Source: Bacteroidales bacterium 52_46 (lineage in GTDB: Bacteria; Bacteroidota; Bacteroidia; Bacteroidales; Muribaculaceae). Taken from it: a stretch of DNA of 64,000 nucleotides. Location: positions 62,001 through 126,000 of the forward strand of contig MNQK01000001.1 in the NCBI GenBank assembly GCA_001915385.1, in the 5' to 3' direction. Position numbers and translations under genes: made by a program. The first letter of the stretch is position 1; each line of letters starts with the position of its first letter. A model generated the notes under the pieces. That model had not been told where the DNA came from, did not search any database, and saw nothing but the letters and a program-made list of their open reading frames with translations. Positions 17,101 to 25,923 of the stretch are shown here, in pieces.

Positions 17101-17278
17101 GGCACAATCAGAAATTGCAGTGCAAGGCAATGTAAATCCATAATATCGGGAACCTCGGTTGAAAACCGCGACTACTATAAGATGCTGTAAACCAAGCACG
17201 TAGTAGCCGCGGTTTTTAACCGCGGACAATATAATCAGTAATTATTTAAAAACATGCACCAAAATTTCTGATTGTGCC
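17101..17278. repeat. Inverted REP-like pair, copy 2, with outer inverted arms
   Basis: The REP-like pair occupies 17153-17225: a left unit CCTCGGTTGAAAACCGCG ACTACTA and a right unit GTAGTAGCCGCGG TTTTTAACCGCGG. It is enclosed by 24-base inverted arms 17101-17124 and 17255-17278, identical at 21 of 24 positions (GGCACAATCAGAAATT...TGCA). The left outer arm resembles that of copy 1 near 7988-8010. It lies between the convergent nitroreductase and glgP genes. Confidence 0.8.
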
Positions 17279-17306
17279 ATATTATCCGAAGGAACAGGGG
17301 CGCAAG

Positions 17307-17349
17307 CCAAAAAAGGGAGAACCCGCGCATTAAGCATGAGTTCTCCCTT
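17307..17349 (-). terminator. Rho-independent terminator of glgP
   Basis: On the minus strand AAGGGAGAAC pairs with GTTCTCCCTT (17313-17349) followed by TTTTTT. It lies about 24 bases after the glgP stop. Confidence 0.85.
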
Positions 17350-17372
17350 AAATTTTATATTTATACTGTCAA

Positions 17373-19928
17373 TTAGATCCAGCGCACGTAGGCGAAGTCC
17401 TGACGGTGCGGCAGATTGGCGTTGACAGGATAGAGACGGTAGGCGTAGCGGAATACACCCGGATCGTCGGTCTTGCCTTTGCACTCGTAAGTGAGCACAT
17501 TGCCTTCTTCCTTAACAACCTTGAAGGGCGCAACTTTCCAAAGTTTTTCCTCTCCGTCCTCCACTTTGTAGCATACCATTTCGAGACCGAGGTCTTTGCC
17601 GAGACCGTTTGTATCAACGATAGCCTTGACAAGATAATCCTGACCGGTCACATTGTTGGAGGCTTCCTGAGTCTCTACATCAAATACCTTGATACCGTCC
17701 CATGCGGCTGCGACTTTCTCCTTCCATGCAACGATTTCTTTTGCAAGAGCGAAATCCTTGGCAGCGAGTTTCTTTGAGCGCGCAGCCTCTTTGTCGTAGA
17801 AACGTGCGATATAATCGTCAATCATACGCTTCATGGTGAAGTGGGGGGCGATGTCGCCGATTGAACCCTTTATGTACTGAATCCAGCGGGGCGAGTAGCC
17901 TTTGGAATTCTTCTCGAAATAGAGAGGTATGATTTCATTCTCAAGCATCGAGTAGATGGTGGCTGCATCGAGTTTGTCCTGCTGCGACTGGTCGGTGAAT
18001 GTGCGGCGGTCGGTAAGCGCCCATCCGGCGTTTTCGTTGAAACGGTAGCCTTCGTACCACCATCCGTCGAGAACCGAGAAGTTAAGCACGCCGTTCATTT
18101 CGGCCTTTTCACCCGATGTACCCGATGCCTCGAGAGGACGGGTCGGAGTATTCAGCCAGATGTCGACACCGCTGACAAGGCGTTTTGCTACAATCATGTT
18201 ATAGTCCTCGAGGAAGATAATCTTGCCGAGGAACTGCGGCATGCGCGAGATTTCCATGATGCGCTTGATGAGACCCTGACCGGCGCCGTCGGCGGGGTGA
18301 GCCTTGCCTGAGAATACGAACTGTACGGGGAACTGCTCGTTGTTGACAATCTTGGCAAGACGTTCGAGGTCAGTGAAAAGGAGATGTGCACGCTTGTAAG
18401 TAGCGAAGCGGCGGGCGAAACCGATGATGAGGGCGTTGGGATTGATTTTGTCAACGATTTTCATCACTGCGGAGGGATCACCCTGGTTGGCGAGCCATTT
18501 TGCCTTGAAATCGCGTTTCACGAAGTTGATGAACTTTGTCTTCAGCTTCATGCGCATATCCCAGATAGCCTCGTCGCTGACATCGAAGATGCCTTTCCAT
18601 GCCTTGGGATCGCTCTGGTTCTCGAACACCTGTTCGCCGAGATGCTTGGCATAGAATTCCTTCCATTCGGAAGCGGCCCAGGTAGGCATGTGCACTCCGT
18701 TGGTGACGTAACCTACGTGTGATTCCTGCCAGTTGTAGCCTTTCCAGATGCCGGCGAACATCTTCTTCGACACTTCGCCGTGGAGCCAGCTCACACCGTT
18801 GGCTTCCTGACAGGTGTTGAGCGCGAACACGCTCATCGAGAAGCGCTCGTTGGTGTTGGGGTTCTCGCGGCCCATGTTCATGAGGTCGTTCCACGAAATA
18901 CCGAGTTTTGCGGGATATTCACCCATATATTTTCCGAAGAGACCTTCGTCGAAGTAGTCGTGACCTGCGGGCACGGGAGTATGTACGGTATAGAGCGAAG
19001 ACGCACGTACCATTTCGAGAGCCACGTTGAAGTCAAGATGCTCTTCCTGTACGAAGTCTACGAGGCGCTGGAGGTTGAGAAGCGCCGCATGGCCTTCGTT
19101 GCAGTGGTAGAGCTGGCTCTTGATGCCGAGTTTCTTGAGCATGAGCACACCGCCGATACCGAGGAGGTATTCCTGCTTGATGCGGTTTTCCCAGTCGCCG
19201 CCATAAAGCTGGTGGGTGATGACGCGGTCAAATTCGCTGTTCATGTCGAAGTCGGTATCCATCAGGTAGAGGTTCATGCGGCCCACAGCAACTTTCCAGA
19301 TGTGGGAGTAGATGATACGTCCGGGATAGGGAACTTCGAGGATTACGGGATGACCGTTTTTATCGCATACCTGCTCGATGGGGAGCTGGTTGAAGTTCTG
19401 GGGCTCGTAATTGGCTATCTGCTGGCCGTCGACACTGAGTGTCTGGGTAAAATAGCCGTAACGGTAGAGGAAACCGACTGCAGTCATGTCGACGCAGCTG
19501 TCGGATGCTTCCTTGATATAGTCGCCTGCAAGCACGCCGAGACCACCGGAATATATCTTCAGGCAGTTGCAGAGGCCATATTCCATCGAGAAGTAAGAAA
19601 CCGAAGGAACATCCTTGCGCATCGGTTTCTTCATATAATCCTGGAACATACCGTATACATGTTCAATACGCTCCATGAATTTGGGGTCGTTGATGATTTC
19701 TTTCTGACGCTCTGAAGAAAGGCGCTGGAGGAGCATCACGGGATTTTCACCTGTAGCACGCCAAAGGTCGGGATTAAGGTCGCGGAAAAGCGATTTTGCG
19801 TCGCTGTTCCATACCCACCAGAGGTTTTTGGAAAGCTTCTCCAGAGGTTTTAGCTTTGAAGGTAAGTCTGACTTAACAGTCATGTCACGCCAATTGGGGA
19901 CATTTGAGTTGCTTACTTGAAGTTTCAT
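17373..19928 (-). CDS. glgP: Alpha-glucan (glycogen/maltodextrin) phosphorylase, GT35
   Basis: An 851-residue phosphorylase of the bacterial alpha-glucan type that releases glucose-1-phosphate from alpha-1,4-glucans. The N-terminus KNLWWVWNSDAKSLFRDL is typical of this subgroup. The pyridoxal phosphate lysine is Lys608 in EASGTSGEKA; the following NGVLNFSVLDGWW is conserved. A C-terminal extension of about 120 residues after the barrel contains a beta-rich domain with VRYAYRLYP-like ending, as in Bacteroidetes homologues. It lies 101 bases downstream of the glycogen synthase gene on the same strand, and the two are probably co-transcribed from the promoter at 21727-21757. Confidence 0.92.
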   Translation of the reverse strand: MKLQVSNSNVPNWRDMTVKSDLPSKLKPLEKLSKNLWWVWNSDAKSLFRDLNPDLWRATGENPVMLLQRLSSERQKEIINDPKFMERIEHVYGMFQDYMKKPMRKDVPSVSYFSMEYGLCNCLKIYSGGLGVLAGDYIKEASDSCVDMTAVGFLYRYGYFTQTLSVDGQQIANYEPQNFNQLPIEQVCDKNGHPVILEVPYPGRIIYSHIWKVAVGRMNLYLMDTDFDMNSEFDRVITHQLYGGDWENRIKQEYLLGIGGVLMLKKLGIKSQLYHCNEGHAALLNLQRLVDFVQEEHLDFNVALEMVRASSLYTVHTPVPAGHDYFDEGLFGKYMGEYPAKLGISWNDLMNMGRENPNTNERFSMSVFALNTCQEANGVSWLHGEVSKKMFAGIWKGYNWQESHVGYVTNGVHMPTWAASEWKEFYAKHLGEQVFENQSDPKAWKGIFDVSDEAIWDMRMKLKTKFINFVKRDFKAKWLANQGDPSAVMKIVDKINPNALIIGFARRFATYKRAHLLFTDLERLAKIVNNEQFPVQFVFSGKAHPADGAGQGLIKRIMEISRMPQFLGKIIFLEDYNMIVAKRLVSGVDIWLNTPTRPLEASGTSGEKAEMNGVLNFSVLDGWWYEGYRFNENAGWALTDRRTFTDQSQQDKLDAATIYSMLENEIIPLYFEKNSKGYSPRWIQYIKGSIGDIAPHFTMKRMIDDYIARFYDKEAARSKKLAAKDFALAKEIVAWKEKVAAAWDGIKVFDVETQEASNNVTGQDYLVKAIVDTNGLGKDLGLEMVCYKVEDGEEKLWKVAPFKVVKEEGNVLTYECKGKTDDPGVFRYAYRLYPVNANLPHRQDFAYVRWI

Positions 19929-20029
19929 TGTGTATCTTTTTAATTGTTGTAATAGTTACTTTTTTAAGGAAATGCAATATGTAGCTGTTATCACAAAGTA
20001 TCAGATGCTATGATATGAGGCTGCCGCGG

Positions 20030-21682
20030 TCATCTTCGCTTTTCAGCATTGCGCAACGCTATGCGGAAAGCTTCATCGTACCATTCCATGAAATGGCTCC
20101 AGGCAGCTTTTGAGGCGGTATTCATCGCAGCTTTAGCTATTTTCGCACGTTCGGCAGGCTGAGCGCTTATCAGCGAGAACAACGATTGCGCTATGGCACC
20201 GGCCACTTCGTTGTAGTTGGAGTCGGTACGAGGTATTACATTGACGCCTGACACGGTGAACTCCGGTCGGGATGAGGCCAGAATCCAACGGCCGAAGCCT
20301 GAAAGCGACGTAGTGACGGTGGGCACACCGAATGCCACACTCTCGAGAGGCGTATAACCCCACGGTTCGTAATATGACGGGAACACGGTAGCGTCGACGC
20401 CAATCAGAAGGTCGTAATACGAGGCGTTGAATACACCGTCATCGCCGTTAAGATAGCAAGGCACGTAAATGACGGTCATGCTGTCGTTGGCATCGGCTCC
20501 GAAACCAAGCTGATGTATGCGGTTTATAATCGGATCCTCGTTGTAATTATGCAGTGAATGGGTGATTACGGCATCGGGAAGTCCGGCCGTACTGTTACTG
20601 GCAATCGCTTCCTGAAGGTCTGCCCTGCCCTTGTCGACCCATGCGGGAACCATGACGAGAGCGAGCACACGCGACTGAGTGCGTCCGCGCAGTGCATTGA
20701 TGCTGTCGAGGAACACATCTATACCTTTGTTGCGATATTCGCAACGGCCCGAAGTAGCCACGATAAATGTATCGTCGTCGAGCTGTTTGCCGGTAAGGGC
20801 ACGTGCCACTCCAAGCAAATTCGCGCGCGCCTGCTGCCGTGCGGCGTCGAAACGCGTACGCGCCGGCACAAAGTTTTTCTCAAATCCGTTGGGCGTTACA
20901 ACCGCCGGCTTTATGTCAAGGAGCTGCTCACACTCCACCGCGGTAATATCGCTGACCGTAGTGAAGCAGTCGGCGGCGTGGGCGGCTGCTTTTTCAAGCG
21001 AGTGCTTCGACTCCATGTTGAGTTCGCGGGCCATCTGGTCGCCGTTATAACCCTTGAGATAATCGTAGAGAGGTTTGCCGTTGCCACAGATGCTGCGGCC
21101 AATGCTGGTGGCATGGGTGGTGAATACGGTGGCTATCGCAGGGACCTTCCATTTGAGATAGAGGAGTCCCATTCCGGTGGTCCACTCGTTGAAGTGGGCT
21201 ATGACATCATCGGGGCAACCTTCATGGTCGTATATGCTCTGCATCACGGCTGCGGCAGCAACAGCAAAAGCGCAGCCTTCGCCATAATCGCCGTAGGCAT
21301 GCAGCGAGTCAACGCCGTAGCGGCTCCACATCTCGCCGTAGATTTCATTGAGGTGAGCGTAAACGCCATTGAAATCGACCAATACGGCTATAGGCTTGCC
21401 GGGAATATCCCAGCGGCCAACGCGCACTTTTATATTATATGGGAGTTGTGCCGATTTCCTCCAGGACTTGAGCAACGATTGATTTTCGACAAAAAAAGGT
21501 GAGGGATTATTGTCCGACCACACATCGGGCCCGACGAAAATCACTTTGTCTTTATAAAGCTTTTGAAGCGTTTTGGCCTTGGTAGAGAGTACGGTATATA
21601 TACCGCCAATCTTGTTACAGACCTCCCAGCTTGTCTCAAAAAGCAGATTGAGATGACATTCTTCTTTTTTTCCTTCTATCAT
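20030..21682 (-). CDS. Glycogen synthase, GT3 (eukaryotic-like) family
   Basis: A 550-residue glycosyltransferase that elongates alpha-1,4-glucan. The N-terminal FETSWEVCNKIGGIYTVLSTKA and VGPDVW are GT3 glycogen synthase hallmarks; bacterial GT5 GlgA enzymes begin with the different KTGGL signature. HFNEWTTGMGLLY and the C-terminal PSYYEPWGYTPLESVAFGVPTVTT carry the donor-binding Glu. GT3 enzymes generally use UDP-glucose (family knowledge; the donor here is not proven). It lies upstream of glgP on the same strand, so synthesis and phosphorolysis are encoded together. A full promoter lies about 45 bases upstream. Confidence 0.88.
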   Translation of the reverse strand: MIEGKKEECHLNLLFETSWEVCNKIGGIYTVLSTKAKTLQKLYKDKVIFVGPDVWSDNNPSPFFVENQSLLKSWRKSAQLPYNIKVRVGRWDIPGKPIAVLVDFNGVYAHLNEIYGEMWSRYGVDSLHAYGDYGEGCAFAVAAAAVMQSIYDHEGCPDDVIAHFNEWTTGMGLLYLKWKVPAIATVFTTHATSIGRSICGNGKPLYDYLKGYNGDQMARELNMESKHSLEKAAAHAADCFTTVSDITAVECEQLLDIKPAVVTPNGFEKNFVPARTRFDAARQQARANLLGVARALTGKQLDDDTFIVATSGRCEYRNKGIDVFLDSINALRGRTQSRVLALVMVPAWVDKGRADLQEAIASNSTAGLPDAVITHSLHNYNEDPIINRIHQLGFGADANDSMTVIYVPCYLNGDDGVFNASYYDLLIGVDATVFPSYYEPWGYTPLESVAFGVPTVTTSLSGFGRWILASSRPEFTVSGVNVIPRTDSNYNEVAGAIAQSLFSLISAQPAERAKIAKAAMNTASKAAWSHFMEWYDEAFRIALRNAEKRR

Positions 21683-21726
21683 TATACCTTTAAAATATAC
21701 TTTCGGAGGAGCATGATTTGAGACCG

Positions 21727-21757
21727 CAAAGGTAATAAAAAATTAGAAATAAACAAA
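21727..21757 (-). promoter_or_regulatory. Bacteroidetes-type promoter for glycogen synthase-glgP
   Basis: On the minus strand: TTTG (21757-21754), a 19-base spacer and TACCTTTG (21734-21727). It is divergent from the promoter at 21925-21955; the AT-rich space between holds no gene. Confidence 0.8.
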
Positions 21758-21924
21758 AAAATGTCGCATAAGTGCATATTAATAAACTCATTCACTCATA
21801 ATTCATGATATAATGGTGTAAGGGCTGCGTATTTCAACGATTACGGAGTCATAATATATAATAACATTAAATATATGTATTGGTGTGAAAAATTTCAAAA
21901 ATTACGTTTACACGGCACTTTGGT

Positions 21925-21955
21925 TTTGCAGTTAGGAAATTTATTATTAATTTTG
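21925..21955 (+). promoter_or_regulatory. Bacteroidetes-type promoter for the small secreted protein and possibly pullulanase
   Basis: TTTG at 21925-21928, a 19-base spacer and TAATTTTG at 21948-21955. Transcription would start near 21962, 20 bases before the ATG at 21982. Confidence 0.8.
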
Positions 21956-21981
21956 TAAAAACAACGCGTTACAACCCCTCT

Positions 21982-22287
21982 ATGAGAAAAATACTTTCAA
22001 CTGTCATATTGATTTTTGCGGTCGCTTCCTTCACCGGGGAGTGGCATGCCGATGCTAAGACTACGGTTGAAAACAGGGTTGACCGCATGCCAACCGTATC
22101 GGTCGACAAAGGATATATTGAACTTACCGCACCTGATGCCGAGCCCGTGAAATTCGAGATTTTCTCCATTACCGGCCAGCTTATCAAATCGGTGACCGTC
22201 AAGGGCGCCACAACAAAAGTAGACCTTCCCAAAGGATTTTATATCATCAAGTGTGACTCGTGGACCAAGCGGGTGATGCTGCGATAA
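21982..22287 (+). CDS. Small secreted protein consisting mainly of a T9SS sorting-domain-like fold
   Basis: A 101-residue protein with an N-terminal signal peptide (about residues 1-25, RKILSTVILIFAVASF). The remainder resembles the C-terminal sorting/adhesion domain found at the end of type IX-secreted proteins: VKFEIFSITGQLIKSV, then VDLPKGFYIIKC and the closing KRVMLR. In known cargo this domain follows a large passenger; here there is none. Function unknown. It could be a remnant, a decoy or an envelope-bound small protein. It has its own promoter, and pullulanase follows after 110 bases on the same strand with no clear terminator between. Confidence 0.6.
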   Translation: MRKILSTVILIFAVASFTGEWHADAKTTVENRVDRMPTVSVDKGYIELTAPDAEPVKFEIFSITGQLIKSVTVKGATTKVDLPKGFYIIKCDSWTKRVMLR

Positions 22288-22397
22288 CACCCACCCTTGC
22301 GCCGGTACCATGACCGGCAAGCGCTGTCGTTTGTGCATACTTCGGCATATAGATGCCATACAACCTAAAAATCAATACATTACATATCATACTAAGC

Positions 22398-24419
22398 ATG
22401 AATTTCAAATTTAAAACAATGTGTACCCGTGGTCTGACCTTCGGGTTGATGTCAATCGGTGCCGCCGGTATCTGCGCGGCACAGAATACCGACAGCCGTT
22501 TCGACTCATTTCCCTCCTACGCGGGCGATGACCTCGAACTTGCCGTAAGCCCCCAAGGTGTCAAGTTTTCACTCTGGTCGCCCGAAGCCGACGCTGTCAG
22601 GGTGCGTATCTATCCTACCGACCGCAACTCCAAGCCTGTCGAGACCATCGACATGACGAAAAGCGACAACGGCGTGTGGCGTGCAGTAGCGTCGCCCGAC
22701 CATCTCGGCCGCTTCTACACGTTCCAGATAGCCTATAACGGCAAATGGCTCGAAGAGACACCCGGCGTATGGGCAAAGGCTGTAGGCACCAACGGCGAGC
22801 GTGCGGCAATAATCAACCTCGACGATACCGACCCGGCCGGCTGGGACGCCGACAAAGGCCCCGAAGTGGAGAGCATCAACGACGTAATTCTTTACGAGAT
22901 GCACCACCGCGATTTCTCCATGCACCCCTCGAGCGGCATCGTGCACAAGGGCAAATTCCTTGCGCTCACCGAGGACGGTACCACTACCCCTCTCGGCGAC
23001 AAGACCGGCATTGACCACCTGAAGGAATTAGGCGTGACGCACGTGCATATACTCCCGTCGTACGACTACAACAGCGTGGACGAGACCAACCTTCCGTCCA
23101 ACCAGTACAACTGGGGCTACGACCCGTTCAACTACAACGCGCCCGAAGGCTCCTACTCCACCGATCCCGCCGACCCTACAGTCCGCATACACGAGATGAA
23201 GGAGATGATAAAAGCGCTCCATGACGCAGGCATCGGCGTGGTGATGGACGTGGTCTACAACCACACCGCCAACAACGACGACTCCAACTTCTCGCTCACC
23301 GCTCCCGGCTACTATTACCGCCACCGCGCCGACGGCTCCTACAGCGACGCCTCGGGCTGCGGCAACGAGACGGCATCCGAGCGCCAACAGATGCGCGATT
23401 TCATTGTCAACTCGGTGAAATACTGGGCCAAGGAATATCACATCGACGGCTTCCGTTTCGACCTCATGGCTATCCATGACACCGAGACAATGAATCAGGT
23501 AGCGAAAGAACTCAAGGAAATCAACCCGTCAATCTTCGTATACGGCGAAGGCTGGACAGCAGGTGACTCTCCCCTGCCCGTTGAGCGCCGCGCGCTGAAA
23601 GAGAACGTAGCCAAAATGGAGGGTATAGCAGTGTTCTCCGACGATATCCGCGACGCCATCAAAGGACATTACTCAGATGCCGCCGACCGCGGTTTCGCCA
23701 CCGGCAAACCGGGCAACGAGGAGACCGTTAAAATAGGTATCGTAGCTGCCACGGCTCACCCGCAGGTCGACTACAGCAAGGGCAACAATTCAAAATTCGC
23801 CTACGCCACTTCACCCTCACAGATTATTAACTATGTGTCGTGCCATGACGACCTGACGCTTACCGACAAGCTCGCAAAATCGATGCCCGGTGCAAGTGTC
23901 GACGACCGTCTCCGTGCCGCCAAGCTCGCGCAGACCATCGTGTTCACGTCGCAGGGCACACCGTTCATGTTTGCAGGCGAAGAGGTGTTCCGCGACAAGC
24001 AGGGCGTGCACAACTCCTACAAGTCGCCCGACTCAATCAACGCCATCGACTGGACCCAGAAGCATACATACGCCGACCAGTTCAACTACTACAAGGAGCT
24101 GATAAAACTGCGCAAGGAGCATCCCGCGTTCCGCATGCGCACGGCCGAGGAGATTGCCAAGAACATCGTATTCGACAAGGTTAATGAACCCAACCTCATC
24201 AGCTACTCCATCAAGAACAACGCCAACGGCGATAGCTGGAAGGAAATCAAACTCGTGTTCAACGGCAGCGACGAAGCCAAAACCGTCAAAGTAGGCAAAG
24301 GCGACTGGACCGTCGTGGCCGAGGACGGCAAAATCAACGCCGACGGTCTCGGCACCACCCGCGGCGGCAACATGACCGTAGCACCGCGTTCCGCCCTCAT
24401 CCTCGCCCGCACGAAATAA
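22398..24419 (+). CDS. pulA: Type I pullulanase, GH13
   Basis: A protein of 673 residues from the ATG at 22398, chosen because it directly precedes a signal peptide (CTRGLTFGLMSIGAAGICAAQ); an upstream ATG at 22353 would bury that signal. Pullulanase hydrolyses alpha-1,6 branches of pullulan, glycogen and limit dextrins. A CBM48-like domain comes first (about 35-140), then the GH13 barrel with the type I signature YNWGYDPFNYN, region I DVVYNHT, nucleophile Asp355 in GFRFDLM, acid/base Glu384 in YGEGW and Asp484 in SCHDD. The predicted export suggests action in the periplasm, which separates it from cytoplasmic glgP and malQ. It ends at a REP-like element. Confidence 0.9.
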   Translation: MNFKFKTMCTRGLTFGLMSIGAAGICAAQNTDSRFDSFPSYAGDDLELAVSPQGVKFSLWSPEADAVRVRIYPTDRNSKPVETIDMTKSDNGVWRAVASPDHLGRFYTFQIAYNGKWLEETPGVWAKAVGTNGERAAIINLDDTDPAGWDADKGPEVESINDVILYEMHHRDFSMHPSSGIVHKGKFLALTEDGTTTPLGDKTGIDHLKELGVTHVHILPSYDYNSVDETNLPSNQYNWGYDPFNYNAPEGSYSTDPADPTVRIHEMKEMIKALHDAGIGVVMDVVYNHTANNDDSNFSLTAPGYYYRHRADGSYSDASGCGNETASERQQMRDFIVNSVKYWAKEYHIDGFRFDLMAIHDTETMNQVAKELKEINPSIFVYGEGWTAGDSPLPVERRALKENVAKMEGIAVFSDDIRDAIKGHYSDAADRGFATGKPGNEETVKIGIVAATAHPQVDYSKGNNSKFAYATSPSQIINYVSCHDDLTLTDKLAKSMPGASVDDRLRAAKLAQTIVFTSQGTPFMFAGEEVFRDKQGVHNSYKSPDSINAIDWTQKHTYADQFNYYKELIKLRKEHPAFRMRTAEEIAKNIVFDKVNEPNLISYSIKNNANGDSWKEIKLVFNGSDEAKTVKVGKGDWTVVAEDGKINADGLGTTRGGNMTVAPRSALILARTK

Positions 24420-24447
24420 CACCGTATTAATCTCACTTTTACGCACT

Positions 24448-24527
24448 CCGCGATTAAAAATCGCGGCTACTACCATCCCTCACACCAAGAGGGCACAGGT
24501 GTAGTAGCCGCGATTTCTAATCGCGGA
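24448..24527. repeat. Inverted REP-like pair, copy 3
   Basis: The left unit is CCGCGATTAAAAATCGCGG CTACTAC and the right unit GTAGTAGCCGCGATTTC TAATCGCGG, with a 27-base spacer. The palindrome core has changed to CCGCGATT/AATCGCGG on both sides, a compensated substitution that preserves pairing. It lies between the tandem pullulanase and kinase genes. Confidence 0.8.
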
Positions 24528-24616
24528 ATACATATTATGACGTTTGAATATTTTTGCGTATATTCGCGTATGCTTTGCCGTATTACAGTCACGGAAGCGG
24601 TAATCCACAAGCAGCC

Positions 24617-25864
24617 ATGGAAGAAGAGATAAGCAATTCGTCACTCAATTTCATCAACCCGTCGGAGATAGAACTCGGCAACAGCATTGTCGAACTGTCA
24701 CGGCGGCAGACGTGCATACTCTACTCCGCGCGCTGGAACAGCCGCCGCTATGTCATCAAATCGCTGCGAGCCGAGTTTGCCGCCAATCCCGTCTATATCG
24801 AGGCTCTCCGTAAAGAGTTCGAGCTTGGCGTGCGCCTCGACCACCCCGGCATCATACGCGTGGTGGCATTTGAAGAAATCGCCACGCTGGGGCAGTGCAT
24901 AATCATGGAATGGGTCGACGGCGAAACGCTCAACAAATTTCTGGCGGGAAAGCCGTCCGGACAACAACGCCGAAAGACAGCCGTACAATTAGCGGAAGCT
25001 CTCGCCTACATGCACCATGCCGGAGTAGCGCACCGCGACCTCAAGCCCGACAACGTAATGATCACCCATCGCGGACACGATGTCAGGATTATCGACTTCG
25101 GACTTGGCGACGCCGAATGTTTCACTAATCTGAAAAGCTCCCGGGGCACGCGCACATACGGTGCGCCGGAACAGCAGGGCACTCCGGCTATTGCCGACAG
25201 TGCCGCCGACGTATATTCTTTCGGGAAGATACTGCGTGAACTGCTGCCGCGATGGGAGAAGCGCCGCCTGATACGCCGATGCCTGCGTACCGACCCGCAA
25301 CGCCGCCCCACAATGGCCGCAGTGGCCAAAGCGCTCTCCGACCGACGCGCTACCCATGCGATGCAGATCATTTTCCTTGCAGCAGTAATCTCTGCCGGCA
25401 TAGCCGCAATATGGCTTGGCGACCGCCGCAGTTCAGACGGAAGTCAGCCACCGCACGCCACGATTCATGGAGTACGTACCGACACAATATATATCGTGCC
25501 GCCAGCTGCCCGGGAGACGATTATGGTACACAAACCGACTGGGGACAACACTCCAAAAGCCACCCCGACCGGCATCCCCCATATTCAAGACGACGGCCCG
25601 GCACACAAAATTGACTCTCTGTTCGCAATATGCCAAAAGGAAGCAGACCGCAACTTAAACTCGGCAGTTGAAGAAATCAGAAAATCAACCAATTGGGCAT
25701 ACAGGGACAGCATCTTGCTGGTACTCGCAGAAAACAACAAACATACTGTCACCAAAATGGAGCAAGCCTTGCGCGACGCCGGTTGCAGCGAACGCACTAT
25801 ACATTCTGTCGCCAACGACGCATGGCTGTATATCACACAGCGGCTCCCTGTCCTAAATCAATAA
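24617..25864 (+). CDS. Membrane-anchored serine/threonine protein kinase
   Basis: A protein of 415 residues from the ATG at 24617; a TTG-started extension upstream is unlikely. Hanks-type kinase domain at about 20-240: Lys48 (VIKSL), Glu67, catalytic HRDLKPDN (Asp141), DFG at 160-162 and GTRTYGAPEQ as activation segment. The glycine-rich loop is not canonical (LSRRQTCILYSARW), so nucleotide binding may be atypical. A single transmembrane helix follows (about 249-267, IIFLAAVISAGIAAIWL) and then about 145 residues outside the membrane without a recognised sensor domain. It lies downstream of pullulanase on the same strand after a REP-like element; substrate unknown. Confidence 0.85.
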   Translation: MEEEISNSSLNFINPSEIELGNSIVELSRRQTCILYSARWNSRRYVIKSLRAEFAANPVYIEALRKEFELGVRLDHPGIIRVVAFEEIATLGQCIIMEWVDGETLNKFLAGKPSGQQRRKTAVQLAEALAYMHHAGVAHRDLKPDNVMITHRGHDVRIIDFGLGDAECFTNLKSSRGTRTYGAPEQQGTPAIADSAADVYSFGKILRELLPRWEKRRLIRRCLRTDPQRRPTMAAVAKALSDRRATHAMQIIFLAAVISAGIAAIWLGDRRSSDGSQPPHATIHGVRTDTIYIVPPAARETIMVHKPTGDNTPKATPTGIPHIQDDGPAHKIDSLFAICQKEADRNLNSAVEEIRKSTNWAYRDSILLVLAENNKHTVTKMEQALRDAGCSERTIHSVANDAWLYITQRLPVLNQ

Positions 25865-25923
25865 GTCCGAAGTAAGGACACGCCTGACTCCGGACTAAAA
25901 AATTGTAATGAAAAGTGTTTTTA

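Noticed and set aside
18090..18115. Glu in place of Met in the GTSGxKA loop of glgP
   Set aside because: From memory this is the usual residue in Bacteroidetes phosphorylases, and the pyridoxal lysine is present.
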